Positions 43,838 through 54,785 of a stretch of DNA of 64,000 nt are shown piece by piece. The stretch is from Corynebacterium pseudogenitalium. GTDB lineage: Bacteria > Actinomycetota > Actinomycetes > Mycobacteriales > Mycobacteriaceae. Under the pieces are notes generated by a model. It was not told the origin of the DNA. It made no database searches and saw only the letters and a list, made by a program, of their open reading frames with translations. The position numbers and the translations under genes are program-made. The stretch is taken from positions 1,736,001 to 1,800,000 of the forward strand of contig NZ_CP072934.1 of the NCBI RefSeq assembly GCF_024453815.1. The letters are read 5' to 3'. Position 1 is the stretch's first letter. Each line of letters starts with the position of its first letter.

Positions 43838-45304
43838 ATGACATATGAGAGTCCCCTGCCGCCAATTCCGGACGTCGGCACGCGAGCGCGCTCCATCACC
43901 GATCTGCTCTTCGGCAACCTCGGCGAGCATGCGTCGGCGCCGGCGCTCACGGAGGTCGAGACGGGGCGCAGCGTGACCTATGCGCAGCTTCACCAGGAGG
44001 TGCTGGCGCTCGCCGCCACGTTGCGCAGCCGCGGCATCGGTCCCGGGGATTGCGTCGCAGTGCAGCTGCCCAACGGCATCGACTTCGCCGTCACTTTCCT
44101 CGCGTTGGTGCAGGTGGGGGCGTCGGCAAGCTTGTTGGGGACGAGTCTCACCGCGACCGAACGTGACCACCTCTGCGCGCTCGCCGAGGCCAAAGTTCTT
44201 CTCGACGCCCCCATCGCCCCCACCGAACCACCCGAGCGCAGCGCCTCCCCAGCCGGGCCGGAAGATATCGCCGCGGTTGCCTTTTCCTCCGGTACCACCG
44301 GTTTGCCGAAGGCCGTCGAGCTGACCCACCGCAACCTGTGCGCGAACATGCTGCAGTTTTCGGCCGCGCTGCGCGCAAGCGGTATCGGCGCGGGCACCCC
44401 GACACTGGCGCCGCTGCCGTTCGCCCACATCTACGGGCTGAACACGCTGCTGCTGTCGTCGCTCTACGCGCGCCACCATATTCACACGATGGCGGCGTTT
44501 GACTTGAACGTATTCATTGAGGCGCAGCGAAGCCACCGTATTGAGCTGAGCTTTATTGCCCCGCCGATCGCGCTTGCGCTCTCACGACACCCGGAGGCGA
44601 CCGCGGAGGCGTTCGCGGACTCCCGGTTCATGGTGTGCGGTGCCGCCCCGCTGGATGCTGCGTTGGCGGACAGCGTTGAGCAGCGGCTCGGCACGGTGAT
44701 CCTGCAGGGCTACGGCACCACGGAGACGTCCCCGGTGACCCACGTGGGCATCGCTGGGAGGTCGAAGCCGGGCTCGATTGGGTTCGCGGTGCCGAACACG
44801 CAGTTCCGCATCATCGACCTTCGCGACGGCCACGACGTCGCCCCCGGCGAACCCGGTGAGATGCTCATCCGGGGCCCGCAGGTGATGCGGGGCTACCGCA
44901 ACGACCCTGAGGCAACCCAGGCAACGATCACTGGTGGGTGGCTGCACACCGGGGATATCGTCACGCTGGCTGAGGACGGCACCGTCTACATCGTCGACCG
45001 GGCAAAAGAAGTGATTAAGTACAAGGGCTTCCACGTCGCCCCCGCTGAGCTCGAGGCACTGCTGCGCACCCACCCCGCGGTTGCCGACGCCGCCGTCGTC
45101 CGCCATATCGTGCGCACCCACGGTGTCGATTGCGAGGTCCCGCGCGCCTGCATCGTCGTCGCCGACGGCGCTACGTTGAGCCGCGAGGAAATCATGGAGT
45201 GGGTTGCCGAGCGCGTGGCCGGATACAAAAAGATCCGTGAAGTCACCTTCACGGATCACATCCCCCGCAACGCGGCGGGGAAAATTCTGCGGCGCGAACT
45301 CTAG
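43838..45304 (+). CDS. AMP-dependent acyl-CoA synthetase/ligase
   Basis: 488 residues. The P-loop [18 protein letters not shown] (~152-169), [12 protein letters not shown] (~295), the hinge [23 protein letters not shown] and the catalytic Lys in [13 protein letters not shown] are all intact. The 4-coumarate/long-chain acyl-CoA ligase group is the closest by eye; the acid substrate is unknown. ATG 43838 has TAAAGT (43825-43830) seven bases upstream in a block almost identical to that of the MazF-like gene (23985-24001). It overlaps the convergent DUF4233 gene by four bases. Confidence 0.9.
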   Translation: MTYESPLPPIPDVGTRARSITDLLFGNLGEHASAPALTEVETGRSVTYAQLHQEVLALAATLRSRGIGPGDCVAVQLPNGIDFAVTFLALVQVGASASLLGTSLTATERDHLCALAEAKVLLDAPIAPTEPPERSASPAGPEDIAAVAFSSGTTGLPKAVELTHRNLCANMLQFSAALRASGIGAGTPTLAPLPFAHIYGLNTLLLSSLYARHHIHTMAAFDLNVFIEAQRSHRIELSFIAPPIALALSRHPEATAEAFADSRFMVCGAAPLDAALADSVEQRLGTVILQGYGTTETSPVTHVGIAGRSKPGSIGFAVPNTQFRIIDLRDGHDVAPGEPGEMLIRGPQVMRGYRNDPEATQATITGGWLHTGDIVTLAEDGTVYIVDRAKEVIKYKGFHVAPAELEALLRTHPAVADAAVVRHIVRTHGVDCEVPRACIVVADGATLSREEIMEWVAERVAGYKKIREVTFTDHIPRNAAGKILRREL

Positions 45305-45735
45305 TCGGCGTCCAGGTGCTGCGTGGTCAGGTAGCCGCCACGCATGCGCTGCACAATGTCGGAGCGCAGCTTCACGATGAAGAACCACACCAGGCCGAAC
45401 ATCAGGCCAACCACCGTGACCGACCAGTGCACGAAGAACCCAAAGATGAGCGGCACCTGCAGGGCCAAGTTAATCCACATCGCGCCCGGAATCTTCTGCG
45501 CGAACGCCATCACCGCGTGGGCGACGCCGATGACCACGATGTACACCCAGTTGAACGTGGTCCAGTAGGCGCCACCGTCGACTTTAAGAATCACGAGCAG
45601 GATGAGCAGCACGGTGATCGATTCCATGATCAGCGTGCCGGAGAGCACTCCGCGCAGTCCTGCGATTGGGTCCTTGACCGGCTCGTGCCCGAGCCCGAGC
45701 GGGCTGATCGGCGGTTGGCGTTTTTCTCTGCTCAC
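45301..45735 (-). CDS. DUF4233 membrane protein
   Basis: 144 residues with four hydrophobic segments (GVLSGTLIMESITVLLILLVILKV; WVYIVVIGVAHAVMAFA; and two more). DUF4233 proteins are found next to folC in actinobacteria; function unknown. GTG 45735 overlaps the folC stop (GTGA), indicating coupling. Confidence 0.88.
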   Translation of the reverse strand: MSREKRQPPISPLGLGHEPVKDPIAGLRGVLSGTLIMESITVLLILLVILKVDGGAYWTTFNWVYIVVIGVAHAVMAFAQKIPGAMWINLALQVPLIFGFFVHWSVTVVGLMFGLVWFFIVKLRSDIVQRMRGGYLTTQHLDAD

Positions 45736-47228
45736 TCTGGGTCCTTTCCAAACATGGTGCGGGCCTCCCCCGCGGTCACGACAGAGCCGGTGATGATCAC
45801 ACCGGAGCCGGACTGCACGCCGACTTCCGCAAGGGCGTCCTCGGCAAGCTCAACGGCCAGCTCGTAGGCGGACGGCAGGTGCGGCTGCACGTGCACGCGC
45901 TCATCGCCGAAGATGGAGCGGGCGATCTCGGCAAGGTCTTCGGCCTCCATCGCGCGTGGCGAGGAGTTCTGCGTAATCACGACTTCCGTGAGCGCCGGCT
46001 CTAGCGCCTGGAAAATGCCAGCGGCGTCCTTGTCACCGAGGATGCCCAGCACGCCAATGAGTCGGGTGAAGTCGAAGTCGTGCTGCAGCGCCTCCGCGAG
46101 GGCGGTTGCGCCGTGTGGGTTGTGGGTGGCGTCGATAAACGTGGTGGGTGTGGCGCGCACTCGCTCGAGCCTGCCCGGAGAGCGGACCGCCGCAAAGCCT
46201 TCCCGCACCGCCTCGATGTTGAGCGGGTGCTCGGCGTGTGCACCGTGGAATGCCTCGACCGCCGCGAGCGCGACGGCCGCGTTGCGGGCCTGGTGTGGGC
46301 CGGACAGCGGCAGGAAGATGTCGTCGTAGCTGCCGGCGAGCCCGCGCAGCCGTAGCTGCTGGCCTCCGACGGCCACCCCGGCTTCCTCAACGCCGAACTC
46401 GGAGCCGAGGCGCGCGACGGCGCTACCGACCTGGACGGTCTGCTCCAGCACTACGCGCATGGCCTCCGGCTGCTGGTCGGCGATGACCGTGACGGAGTCC
46501 GGATTCGTGATGATGCCGGCCTTCTCGCCCGCGATCTGCTCGATGGTGTCGCCGAGGTACTGCGTGTGGTCGATGCCGATCGGCATGATCACGTTGACGT
46601 CCGCGTCGATCACGTTGGTTGCGTCCCAGCGGCCACCCATGCCGACTTCCACCACGGCGATGTCCACCGGGGCGTCGGCAAACGCGGCGTAGGCGATGCA
46701 CACCATGGCTTCGAAGAAGCTCAGCGGCTGGCCGAAGTGGTCGTCAGCCATCGCGAGGTACGGCTGAATTTCCTCGTAAATGCGCACAAAGTCCGCGGGG
46801 TGGATTGGTTGGCCGTCGATCCCGATGCGCTCGGTGATCAACTGCAGATGCGGGCTCGTCGTGCGCCCCACCCGGTGCCCGAGGCTACGCAGCAGCGACT
46901 CGATCATCCGGGTTGTCGACGTCTTCCCGTTCGTCCCCGCGACGTGAATCGCTTTGAACGAACGCTGCGGGGAACCCAGCAGATCCATGACGTACTCGAC
47001 GCGCTCGAGCGTCGGATCGATCTGCGTTTCGCCCCAGCGCTCCTCGAGCTGCTGCTGGACTTCGCGCAACGCTGCAAGGTCTTCAGGCGTGACCTCGCGC
47101 GCGACGACGTCTTCCGCCTCCTCCGCCTGCGGCGCACCGAGGTTCAGGCGTAGCCCGGACTCCTCGACGGAGATATCGAACTGCTCGGGTAGCTCCGGAA
47201 GTTCCGGCAGGTCAGCATTGTCGGCCAT
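45732..47228 (-). CDS. folC: Folylpolyglutamate synthase / dihydrofolate synthase
   Basis: 498 residues. After an acidic N-terminal extension of ~55 residues, the Mur-ligase-type P-loop AGTNGKTSTTRMIESLLR begins near residue 97; SPHLQLITERIGIDG, VGMGGRWDATN and FIDATHNPHGATAL are the other family motifs. It adds glutamates to folates. The ATG directly abuts the valS stop (no gap), so valS, folC, DUF4233 form one operon. Confidence 0.95.
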   Translation of the reverse strand: MADNADLPELPELPEQFDISVEESGLRLNLGAPQAEEAEDVVAREVTPEDLAALREVQQQLEERWGETQIDPTLERVEYVMDLLGSPQRSFKAIHVAGTNGKTSTTRMIESLLRSLGHRVGRTTSPHLQLITERIGIDGQPIHPADFVRIYEEIQPYLAMADDHFGQPLSFFEAMVCIAYAAFADAPVDIAVVEVGMGGRWDATNVIDADVNVIMPIGIDHTQYLGDTIEQIAGEKAGIITNPDSVTVIADQQPEAMRVVLEQTVQVGSAVARLGSEFGVEEAGVAVGGQQLRLRGLAGSYDDIFLPLSGPHQARNAAVALAAVEAFHGAHAEHPLNIEAVREGFAAVRSPGRLERVRATPTTFIDATHNPHGATALAEALQHDFDFTRLIGVLGILGDKDAAGIFQALEPALTEVVITQNSSPRAMEAEDLAEIARSIFGDERVHVQPHLPSAYELAVELAEDALAEVGVQSGSGVIITGSVVTAGEARTMFGKDPE

Positions 47229-49937
47229 CTACGCCTCCGGCAGCTGCGCCAGGCGCGCGGTCACACGTGCGAACTCTTCCTTCGCAACCTGCTGGCGCAC
47301 CTTGATCTTCTCAACGACCTGCTCCGGCGCGTTCGCCAGGAACTGCTCGTTGCCAAGCTGACGGCCAGTGGTATCGAGCTCCTTCTCCGCCGCCGCGAGT
47401 TCCTTCTCCAGGCGCTTGCGCTCGGCCGCAACGTCGACGGTGCCGGAGGTGTCCAGCGCCACGTCGAGCGTCGCCTGGCTCAGGCGCATCTCAATGCTTG
47501 CCGACGCCGCAAAGCCCTCAGCAGGCGTCTCCACCCGCGCGATATCGCGGATAACGTTTTCCAGCCCAGCCAGGTCCGCCTTGGCAAAGTCAAGCTTCGC
47601 CGGCACCTTCTGGTTCGGCTTCACACCCTGGTCAGCGCGGAAGCGACGCAGCTCGGTAATCAGCTTGATCGCATCCTGGATCCTGCGGCGCGCTACATCA
47701 TCCGTTTCGACGCCACCATTGGTGTCCTCCGCAGTCGGCCACGGCGCCTGCGTCACCGAAGGCTGCTGCGTCAACGCGGTCCACAGGGCCTCGGTGATGA
47801 ACGGCATCGTCGGGTGCAGCAGGCGCAGCACCACGTCGAGCACGCGGCCGAGCACGATCTGCGTGTTACGGCCCTGCGCGGTCTCGCCCTCACGCGGGAT
47901 CTGGGTCTTTGCGATCTCCAGGTACCAGTCACACAGCTCATCCCACGCGAAGTGGTAGAGATCCTCGTTCGCCTTCGCGAACTGGTAGTCGTCCAAGTAG
48001 GCGTCGACCTTCGCGCGGACTTCCTCGGCACGGTCCAGGATCCAACGGTCGGCGTCCGTCAGCTCCTCGCGGGCCGGCAGCGGACCAACCGCTGCGCCGT
48101 TCATCAGAGCGAAGCGGGTCGCGTTGTACAGCTTGGTGGCAAAGTTACGCGCGGACGTGGCGTTGTCCTCACCGATCGGCAAGTCCACGCCCGGGTTCGC
48201 GCCGCGCGCAAGGGCGAAGCGCAGCGCGTCAGCGCCGTAGCGCTCGACCCAATCCATTGGGTCGATGCCGTTGCCCAGGGACTTCGACATCTTGCGCCCC
48301 TTCTCGTCGCGCACCAGGCCGTGCAGGTACAGGTCCGTGAACGGGATGATCGGGCGGCCGTCAACCCCCTCGCCGAGGATCTCAGGGGTGTTCTTTCCAG
48401 CAAAGGTGCCGAACATCATCATGCGGGCAACCCAGAAGAACAAAATGTCATACGCGGTGACCAACACGGACGTCGGGTAGAACTTCTCCAGATCCGGCGT
48501 CTTCTCAGGCCAGCCGAGCGTCGAGAACGGCCACAGCGCAGAGGAGAACCAGGTATCCAACACGTCCGGGTCCTGGGTGTAGCCAGCCGGCGGCTCCTCG
48601 TCAGGGCCGACGCAGACCACTTCGTCATTCGGTCCGTACCAGATCGGGATGCGGTGGCCCCACCACAGCTGGCGCGAAATCGTCCAGTCATGCATGTTGT
48701 CCACCCAGTCGAAGTAGCGCTTCTCCATCGATGCCGGGTGAATCTTCATATCGCCGTTGCGGATCGCATCGCCGGACATCTTCGCCAGCTCTTCAACCTT
48801 GACGAACCACTGCAGGCTCAGGCGTGGCTCAATCGGTTCACCGGAGCGCTCCGAGTGGCCCACCGAGTGCACGTACGGGCGCACCTCCTTGACGATGCGC
48901 CCTTGCTCCGCCAGCGCCTCACGCACCGCGACGCGAGCCTCTTCGCGGCTCATGCCGTCGAACTTGGTGCCGGTGTCGGCGATGTGGCCGGTCTCGTCCA
49001 TGATGATCGGCATGTCCAGGTTGTGGCGCAGGCCCATCTCGTAGTCGTTCGGGTCGTGTGCAGGCGTGATCTTCACCGCGCCGGTGCCCAGTTCCATATC
49101 GACGTAATCGTCGGCGATCACCTGAATCTTCAGGTCATCGCGGAACGGGTGGTCGAACTCCTGGCCAACCAGGTCCGTGTAGCGCTCGTCGTCTGGGTGG
49201 ACGGCAATGGCGACGTCGCCCAGCATGGTCTCAACACGGGTCGTGGCAACGACCAGGTGTGGCTCGTCGTCGTTGAGCGAGCCGTAACGGATGGAGACGA
49301 ACTCGCCCTCAACGTCCTTATAAACGACCTCAATGTCGGACACCGCGGTCTCCAGCACCGGCGACCAGTTCACCAGGCGGTAGTCGCGGTAGATCATTCC
49401 GGCGTCGTACAGCTGCTTAAAGATCGTCTGCACTGCGCGCGAGAGGCCGTCGTCAAGCGTGAAGCGCTCGCGCGACCAATCCACGGAGTCACCGATAGCC
49501 CGCATCTGCGTGGTGATGGTGCCGCCGTACTGGTGCTTCCACTCCCATACCTTGTCCACGAACTCTTCGCGGCCATAGTCGTAGCGGTCCTTGCCCTCCT
49601 CGGCCTTCAGCTTCGCCTCGACCTTCGTCTGCGTAGCGATGCCCGCGTGGTCCATGCCCGGCAACCACAACACCTCGTAGCCCTGCATGCGCTTGCGGCG
49701 CACCATAACATCAATGAGCGTGTGGTCCAGGGCGTGGCCCATGTGCAGCTGGCCCGTCACATTCGGCGGGGGCAGCACCACAGAATAAGCAGGCTTGTCC
49801 GAGGAAGCGTCGGCGGTGAAGTATCCCTTCTCCACCCAGCCCTCGTACAAAGCCTGCTCGTGTTCGCCGGGCTCCCAAGACTTCGGGAGCGCATCGGCTC
49901 GGTTCTTGCCTACCAAATGTTCAGTCGCGTCAGTCAC
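47229..49937 (-). CDS. valS: Valyl-tRNA synthetase
   Basis: 902 residues, class Ia. HIGH-type motif [13 protein letters not shown] (HMGH at 65-68), editing domain in the middle, KMSKS motif [10 protein letters not shown] near 549 and a C-terminal coiled coil ([20 protein letters not shown]). GTG 49937 start. No T-box or other leader structure is visible in the 42-base gap to mdh. Confidence 0.97.
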   Translation of the reverse strand: MTDATEHLVGKNRADALPKSWEPGEHEQALYEGWVEKGYFTADASSDKPAYSVVLPPPNVTGQLHMGHALDHTLIDVMVRRKRMQGYEVLWLPGMDHAGIATQTKVEAKLKAEEGKDRYDYGREEFVDKVWEWKHQYGGTITTQMRAIGDSVDWSRERFTLDDGLSRAVQTIFKQLYDAGMIYRDYRLVNWSPVLETAVSDIEVVYKDVEGEFVSIRYGSLNDDEPHLVVATTRVETMLGDVAIAVHPDDERYTDLVGQEFDHPFRDDLKIQVIADDYVDMELGTGAVKITPAHDPNDYEMGLRHNLDMPIIMDETGHIADTGTKFDGMSREEARVAVREALAEQGRIVKEVRPYVHSVGHSERSGEPIEPRLSLQWFVKVEELAKMSGDAIRNGDMKIHPASMEKRYFDWVDNMHDWTISRQLWWGHRIPIWYGPNDEVVCVGPDEEPPAGYTQDPDVLDTWFSSALWPFSTLGWPEKTPDLEKFYPTSVLVTAYDILFFWVARMMMFGTFAGKNTPEILGEGVDGRPIIPFTDLYLHGLVRDEKGRKMSKSLGNGIDPMDWVERYGADALRFALARGANPGVDLPIGEDNATSARNFATKLYNATRFALMNGAAVGPLPAREELTDADRWILDRAEEVRAKVDAYLDDYQFAKANEDLYHFAWDELCDWYLEIAKTQIPREGETAQGRNTQIVLGRVLDVVLRLLHPTMPFITEALWTALTQQPSVTQAPWPTAEDTNGGVETDDVARRRIQDAIKLITELRRFRADQGVKPNQKVPAKLDFAKADLAGLENVIRDIARVETPAEGFAASASIEMRLSQATLDVALDTSGTVDVAAERKRLEKELAAAEKELDTTGRQLGNEQFLANAPEQVVEKIKVRQQVAKEEFARVTARLAQLPEA

Positions 49938-49979
49938 GGTTGACTATCTTAGCCATCAACCTCCGGTAGGCGCGACCGG

Positions 49980-51032
<1,053 letters not shown>

Positions 51033-51063
51033 CTACCCCCGAAATCGTGCATACCCTCCCCCC

Positions 51064-51075
51064 TTTAGGCCTAAA
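51064..51075. promoter_or_regulatory. Perfect 12-bp palindrome TTTAGGCCTAAA between mdh and tetR
   Basis: Self-complementary over all twelve bases and located upstream of both promoters, at roughly -60 relative to the mdh start of transcription. It follows a C-run (51054-51063) resembling RamA-type C-rich sites. It could bind a regulator of mdh; the protein is unknown. Confidence 0.4.
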
Positions 51076-51103
51076 AGGCATAGTAAGGCAGACAAATTCC
51101 CGT

Positions 51104-51118
51104 TTTGCACGGTGCAAA
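51104..51118. promoter_or_regulatory. Palindromic operator candidate TTTGCAC-G-GTGCAAA at the tetR promoter
   Basis: A perfect 7+1+7 dyad. The likely tetR -10 is TAGAGA (51138-51143), which puts the -35 at about 51115-51120, overlapping this dyad. TetR repressors commonly bind such sites in their own promoters. The half site TTTGCA also resembles published RamB motifs. Confidence 0.6.
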
Positions 51119-51150
51119 TTCTCAAATGGGGGCATCATAGAGAAAAGTAG

Positions 51151-51957
51151 ATGTCACCAATGAGCCAACATTCACGCATGCGTAGTAATTCAGGAGCGGA
51201 TACAACGATGGATTTCCCCACCGACCCCACCTCGGCGAGTATCAAAGCACCTGAACCAGATATCAACGCAGAAATCGACAGTGTTGTTGACATCGCCCTC
51301 GACATGTTCGCCCGCGGTGGCTTCTCCCAAACAAAGCTGGGTGCCATCGCGAAGGAAACCGGCATGTCGAAAAGGATGATCCATTACCACTTCAGCGACA
51401 AAAAGGGCCTCTACGCAAAAACGATCAGGCGCGCGCTCGACCGCCTGGCTCCACCCGAAGAGATCCTGCAGCGCTCCTACGCAGTCCCGGTTGACGGCAT
51501 GCGCCGCTTCGTAGACAGCATGTTCCACTCCTTCCAGGAAAACCCTGAGGCAGTTCAGCTGCTCATTCGTGAGCGGCTCGAGCCGGTCCTCGAGGACGCC
51601 TCAGCGGACATTGTGCACGGCCGCAGCGAGATCACGCTGCACGTCGAGCGCCTCCTGCTCGTGGGCCAGGACGCCGGTGCCTTTCGGCCGGGGATCTCCG
51701 CCGATGACGTACTCGCGCTGCTCACGGCGCTGAGCACGCTGCGGGTATCGGGCAACGCGGCGTCAATAATTACGAGCCACCTCGACCTCGACGAGCCGCG
51801 AAACGTCGAAGGGATGCGTCGCATGGTTATTGATACCGTGCTGGCGTTTTTGACATCCAACATCGCGCCCTCGGGCTACGAAAGCTACCTCGAGGCCACT
51901 TCCCTGCCGGACAGCGAAGGCACCGGCGCCAGCGACGACCTCTACGACATCTACTAG
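51151..51957 (+). CDS. TetR family transcriptional regulator
   Basis: 268 residues. After a ~45-residue leader segment, the HTH is VVDIALDMFARGGFSQTKLGAIAKETGMSKRMIHYHFSDKKGLYAKTI (~47-94). The C-terminal ligand domain has an acidic tail ending SDDLYDIY. ATG 51151 is supported by TAGAGA seven bases upstream (leaderless). Divergent to mdh, as in C. glutamicum, so it may control itself and mdh. It is convergent with clpX 16 bases away with no clear terminator between. Confidence 0.9.
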   Translation: MSPMSQHSRMRSNSGADTTMDFPTDPTSASIKAPEPDINAEIDSVVDIALDMFARGGFSQTKLGAIAKETGMSKRMIHYHFSDKKGLYAKTIRRALDRLAPPEEILQRSYAVPVDGMRRFVDSMFHSFQENPEAVQLLIRERLEPVLEDASADIVHGRSEITLHVERLLLVGQDAGAFRPGISADDVLALLTALSTLRVSGNAASIITSHLDLDEPRNVEGMRRMVIDTVLAFLTSNIAPSGYESYLEATSLPDSEGTGASDDLYDIY

Positions 51958-51973
51958 CTGCGACTCGGCAGCC

Positions 51974-53251
51974 TTACGCCGAGCGCTGCCCTTCCGCTTC
52001 CACGAACCGCGGCTCTGCAGCGCCCCGCACCACGTCGCCGTTGATGACAACTTCGCTGACGTTCTCGCGGTCGGGCAGGTCGTACATGATGGGCACGAGC
52101 ACTTCCTCCATGATGGCGCGCAGGCCACGGGCGCCGGTGTTGCGCTCGGCAGCGCGGTCCGCGATCTCCTCGAGGGCATCATCGGTGAGCGTGAGCTGGG
52201 CGCCGTCCATCGAAAAGAGACGGCTGTACTGCTTCACCAGTGAGTTCTTCGGCTCGGTGAGTACGCGTACCATGGCGTCGCGGTCGAGGTTCTCCACGTT
52301 CGCGATGATCGGCAGGCGCCCAATGAACTCAGGGATGAGGCCGAACTTCACCAGGTCACCCGGCTGCACCTGCGCCAGCATGTTGGCTTCGTCGCGCTCC
52401 TGCTTCGAGTCGATCTCCGCCCCGAAGCCGATGCCCTTCTTGCCCACGCGCTCCGCAATCACCTTGTCCAAGCCCGCGAACGCACCGGCGACGATGAACA
52501 GGATGTTCGTCGTATCAATCTGGATGAACTCCTGGTTCGGGTGTTTGCGCCCGCCCTGCGGCGGCACGGACGCGACGGTGCCCTCCAGGATTTTCAGCAG
52601 TGCCTGCTGCACGCCTTCGCCGGACACGTCGCGGGTAATCGAGGGGTTCTCGGACTTGCGGGAGATCTTGTCTACCTCGTCGACGTAGATGATGCCGTGC
52701 TGCGCCCGGTTAACGTCGAAGTCCGCGGCCTGCAGCAACTTCAGCAAGATGTTTTCGACGTCCTCTCCGACGTACCCCGCCTCGGTGAGACTGGTGGCGT
52801 CGGCAATTGCGAATGGCACGTTGAGCATCCTGGCAAGCGACTGCGCGAGGTACGTCTTGCCGGAGCCCGTCGGCCCCAGCAGCAAAATATTCGACTTCGC
52901 GATTTCCACTTCCTCATCACGCTTGCGGTTCGTTACATTCTCCGACTCCGCCCGGATGCGTTTGTAGTGGTTGTACACCGCCACCGCGAGCGTGCGCTTC
53001 GCCGAGTCCTGCCCGATGACGTACTGGTCCAAAAACTTGGTGATCTCACTTGGCTTCGGCAGCCGATCCGCAGCCTCATCCTGCTCAGCCTGCGCCCCGC
53101 CGAGTTCTTCCTCGATGATTTCGTTGCACAGTTCGATGCACTCATCACAAATGTAGACTCCGCCACCGGCAATGAGCTTGCGAACCTGCTTCTGCGTCTT
53201 GCCGCAAAAGGAGCACTTCAACAGGTTTGAGGTGTTTGGGGATGTTGCCAT
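51974..53251 (-). CDS. clpX: ATP-dependent Clp protease ATPase subunit ClpX
   Basis: 425 residues. The zinc-binding N-domain has Cys13, Cys16, Cys35 and Cys38; Walker A GPTGSGKT and Walker [11 protein letters not shown] follow; the pore loop GYVGEDVE and the ClpP-binding loop IGFG are present. It unfolds substrates for the ClpP1P2 protease encoded 3 kb downstream. Confidence 0.97.
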   Translation of the reverse strand: MATSPNTSNLLKCSFCGKTQKQVRKLIAGGGVYICDECIELCNEIIEEELGGAQAEQDEAADRLPKPSEITKFLDQYVIGQDSAKRTLAVAVYNHYKRIRAESENVTNRKRDEEVEIAKSNILLLGPTGSGKTYLAQSLARMLNVPFAIADATSLTEAGYVGEDVENILLKLLQAADFDVNRAQHGIIYVDEVDKISRKSENPSITRDVSGEGVQQALLKILEGTVASVPPQGGRKHPNQEFIQIDTTNILFIVAGAFAGLDKVIAERVGKKGIGFGAEIDSKQERDEANMLAQVQPGDLVKFGLIPEFIGRLPIIANVENLDRDAMVRVLTEPKNSLVKQYSRLFSMDGAQLTLTDDALEEIADRAAERNTGARGLRAIMEEVLVPIMYDLPDRENVSEVVINGDVVRGAAEPRFVEAEGQRSA

Positions 53252-53377
53252 AGATGCGTTGGACTCCAGCTTCTTCGTCTCGCCTAAGGGTTGACCTTAG
53301 AGCTTAGCGGGTGCGTCAAACTCACACACTCTCGCACGTTGTCGCGCATCGTGGCGATCAAGGGCACAATGGAGCGC

Positions 53378-54148
53378 ATGACGCATATACATACTGTGGA
53401 ATACGGCAATAAAGACAACACCAGCACCGTGGTGCTGCTCTCCTCCATCGCGACGACGCACGAATCCTGGTCCAAGCAGATTCCTGAACTGGCGAAGCAC
53501 CACCGTGTCATCGCGGTCGATCATCGCGGGCACGGCGGCTCCGACGTCGCCCAGGTAGCTCCCGGCTCCGCAACCGTGAAGCTGCTTGCGCAGGATATCT
53601 TGAGCGCACTCAACCGCGAGGGGGTCGACCGCTTCAGCGTTGTCGGCCTCTCCCTCGGCGGCGCCATTGCGCAGTATCTTGCGGCGTACAGCGGGCGCGT
53701 GGAGAAGGCTGTCTTCGCTTGCACCGCGACTTACCTCGGTGGCAATGAGCAGTGGGACGAGCGCACGCGCATCGCACGGGAGGAAGGCATGGGCCCCATC
53801 GCCGACATGCTCATTCCTAACTGGTTCACCCCAGCATTTATCGACGCCCACCCAGGGGAAGTCGAGCGCATCCACGACATGGTCAGCGCCATCGACCCCG
53901 AGGGTTACGCCCAAAACGGCGATGCCTTGGCAAAGTGGGACTTCGCTTCCCACCTGGATCAGATCACCTGCCCAGTGCTGACCATCGCGGCCACCGGCGA
54001 CGCCGGTACCGGTCCGGACAAACTGGCCGAAATCGCCGACGGCGTCGCAGGCCCCGTGGAGTCTGTGGTCATTGAGCCGGGCTCGCACCAGGTGCCCATC
54101 GAGAACCCTGCTCCGTTCAATGAAGCGCTGCTGAAGTTTTTGGGCTAA
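53378..54148 (+). CDS. Alpha/beta hydrolase, 3-oxoadipate enol-lactonase (PcaD)-like
   Basis: 256 residues. VLLSSIATTHESWSKQIPEL, VIAVDHRGHGGSDVA, nucleophile VVGLSLGGAIAQYLA, EQWDERTRIAREEGMGPIADMLIPNWF and AIDPEGYAQNGDALAKWD follow the PcaD pattern closely, with His in EPGSHQVPIE. PcaD hydrolyses beta-ketoadipate enol-lactone, but no other pca gene is present here, so the enzyme may act on another ester. ATG 53378 follows GGAG; ATG 53369 with AAGGG upstream is an equal alternative that adds three residues. Confidence 0.82.
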   Translation: MTHIHTVEYGNKDNTSTVVLLSSIATTHESWSKQIPELAKHHRVIAVDHRGHGGSDVAQVAPGSATVKLLAQDILSALNREGVDRFSVVGLSLGGAIAQYLAAYSGRVEKAVFACTATYLGGNEQWDERTRIAREEGMGPIADMLIPNWFTPAFIDAHPGEVERIHDMVSAIDPEGYAQNGDALAKWDFASHLDQITCPVLTIAATGDAGTGPDKLAEIADGVAGPVESVVIEPGSHQVPIENPAPFNEALLKFLG

Positions 54149-54200
54149 GATTTGTCGGCTACGCTAGACGCAGAAGTCTGTCAGAAAGGATCCCCTAGTG

Positions 54201-54785
54201 ATGAACACCCGGCCCAAACTTGTGCTTGCCGCACTCTTGACGTGCACGACGCTGTTGGCCGGGTGTAACTCGTCGCCGGAGGATCGTTTGGCGGAGCCTG
54301 AGATCTCGTTCCCGGCGAAGGAGACGTCGACAAGCCCGGCGCCCGACGATGATGACGAGGACGCGACCGAGACCGAGACGTCCACCTCGACAAAGACATC
54401 GACGAGTACCTCGAAGAAGAGCTCAAGCTCGTCTAGCTCCTCGAGTTCTTCGAAAAAGTCGAGCTCTTCTGCCTCCTCTAGCGATGATGACAGCGACGAG
54501 CCCGCGCCAGTACAGCCTGCCGAGCCCGCCCCTCAGAACGGCGCAGCGTGCGCGTGGCCGAAGCAAGGCCAGCAGTCAGCGAGCGACGAATACAGCACCT
54601 TCTGCGACGGCGACTGGGCCCGCACCGTGATGCCGAACGGCCAGGAGTACTTCTGGGCTTCCAACGGCAACTCTTGGGCATCCGTTGACCCCGTCGGCGA
54701 GCACGAAGGCAACGCCTGCTGGGACCGTAAGGACTTCGCCTCCGCGCCGGCCGCGGTGCGCGACGCGGTCCCGTACTGCCCTTAA
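54201..54785 (+). CDS. Ser/Asp-rich lipoprotein with a cysteine-containing C-terminal domain
   Basis: 194 residues. The lipobox LLAGC gives lipid-modified Cys22. Residues ~40-110 are low-complexity: an Asp/Glu/Thr stretch, then Lys-Ser blocks with a run of eleven serines, then an acidic DDDSDEPAP stretch, likely an extended spacer through the cell wall. The last ~75 residues form a compact domain with four cysteines (ACAW, TFCDGDWA, NACWD, PYCP), probably two disulfides. AAAGGA precedes; GTG 54198 one codon earlier is also possible. Function unknown. It overlaps the convergent MFS gene by four bases. Confidence 0.85.
   Translation: MNTRPKLVLAALLTCTTLLAGCNSSPEDRLAEPEISFPAKETSTSPAPDDDDEDATETETSTSTKTSTSTSKKSSSSSSSSSSSKKSSSSASSSDDDSDEPAPVQPAEPAPQNGAACAWPKQGQQSASDEYSTFCDGDWARTVMPNGQEYFWASNGNSWASVDPVGEHEGNACWDRKDFASAPAAVRDAVPYCP

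Noticed and set aside
47814..49943. A 709-codon open frame on the plus strand
   Set aside because: Antisense to valS with codon positions mirrored; no recognisable protein features.
49938..49979. T-box or attenuator before valS
   Set aside because: The gap to mdh is only 42 bases and contains no T-box-like structure.
54201..54785. Frameshift or sequencing artefact in the serine run
   Set aside because: The frame continues into a cysteine-containing domain of normal composition and ends in the short overlap with the convergent gene, so the low-complexity stretch is a genuine spacer.
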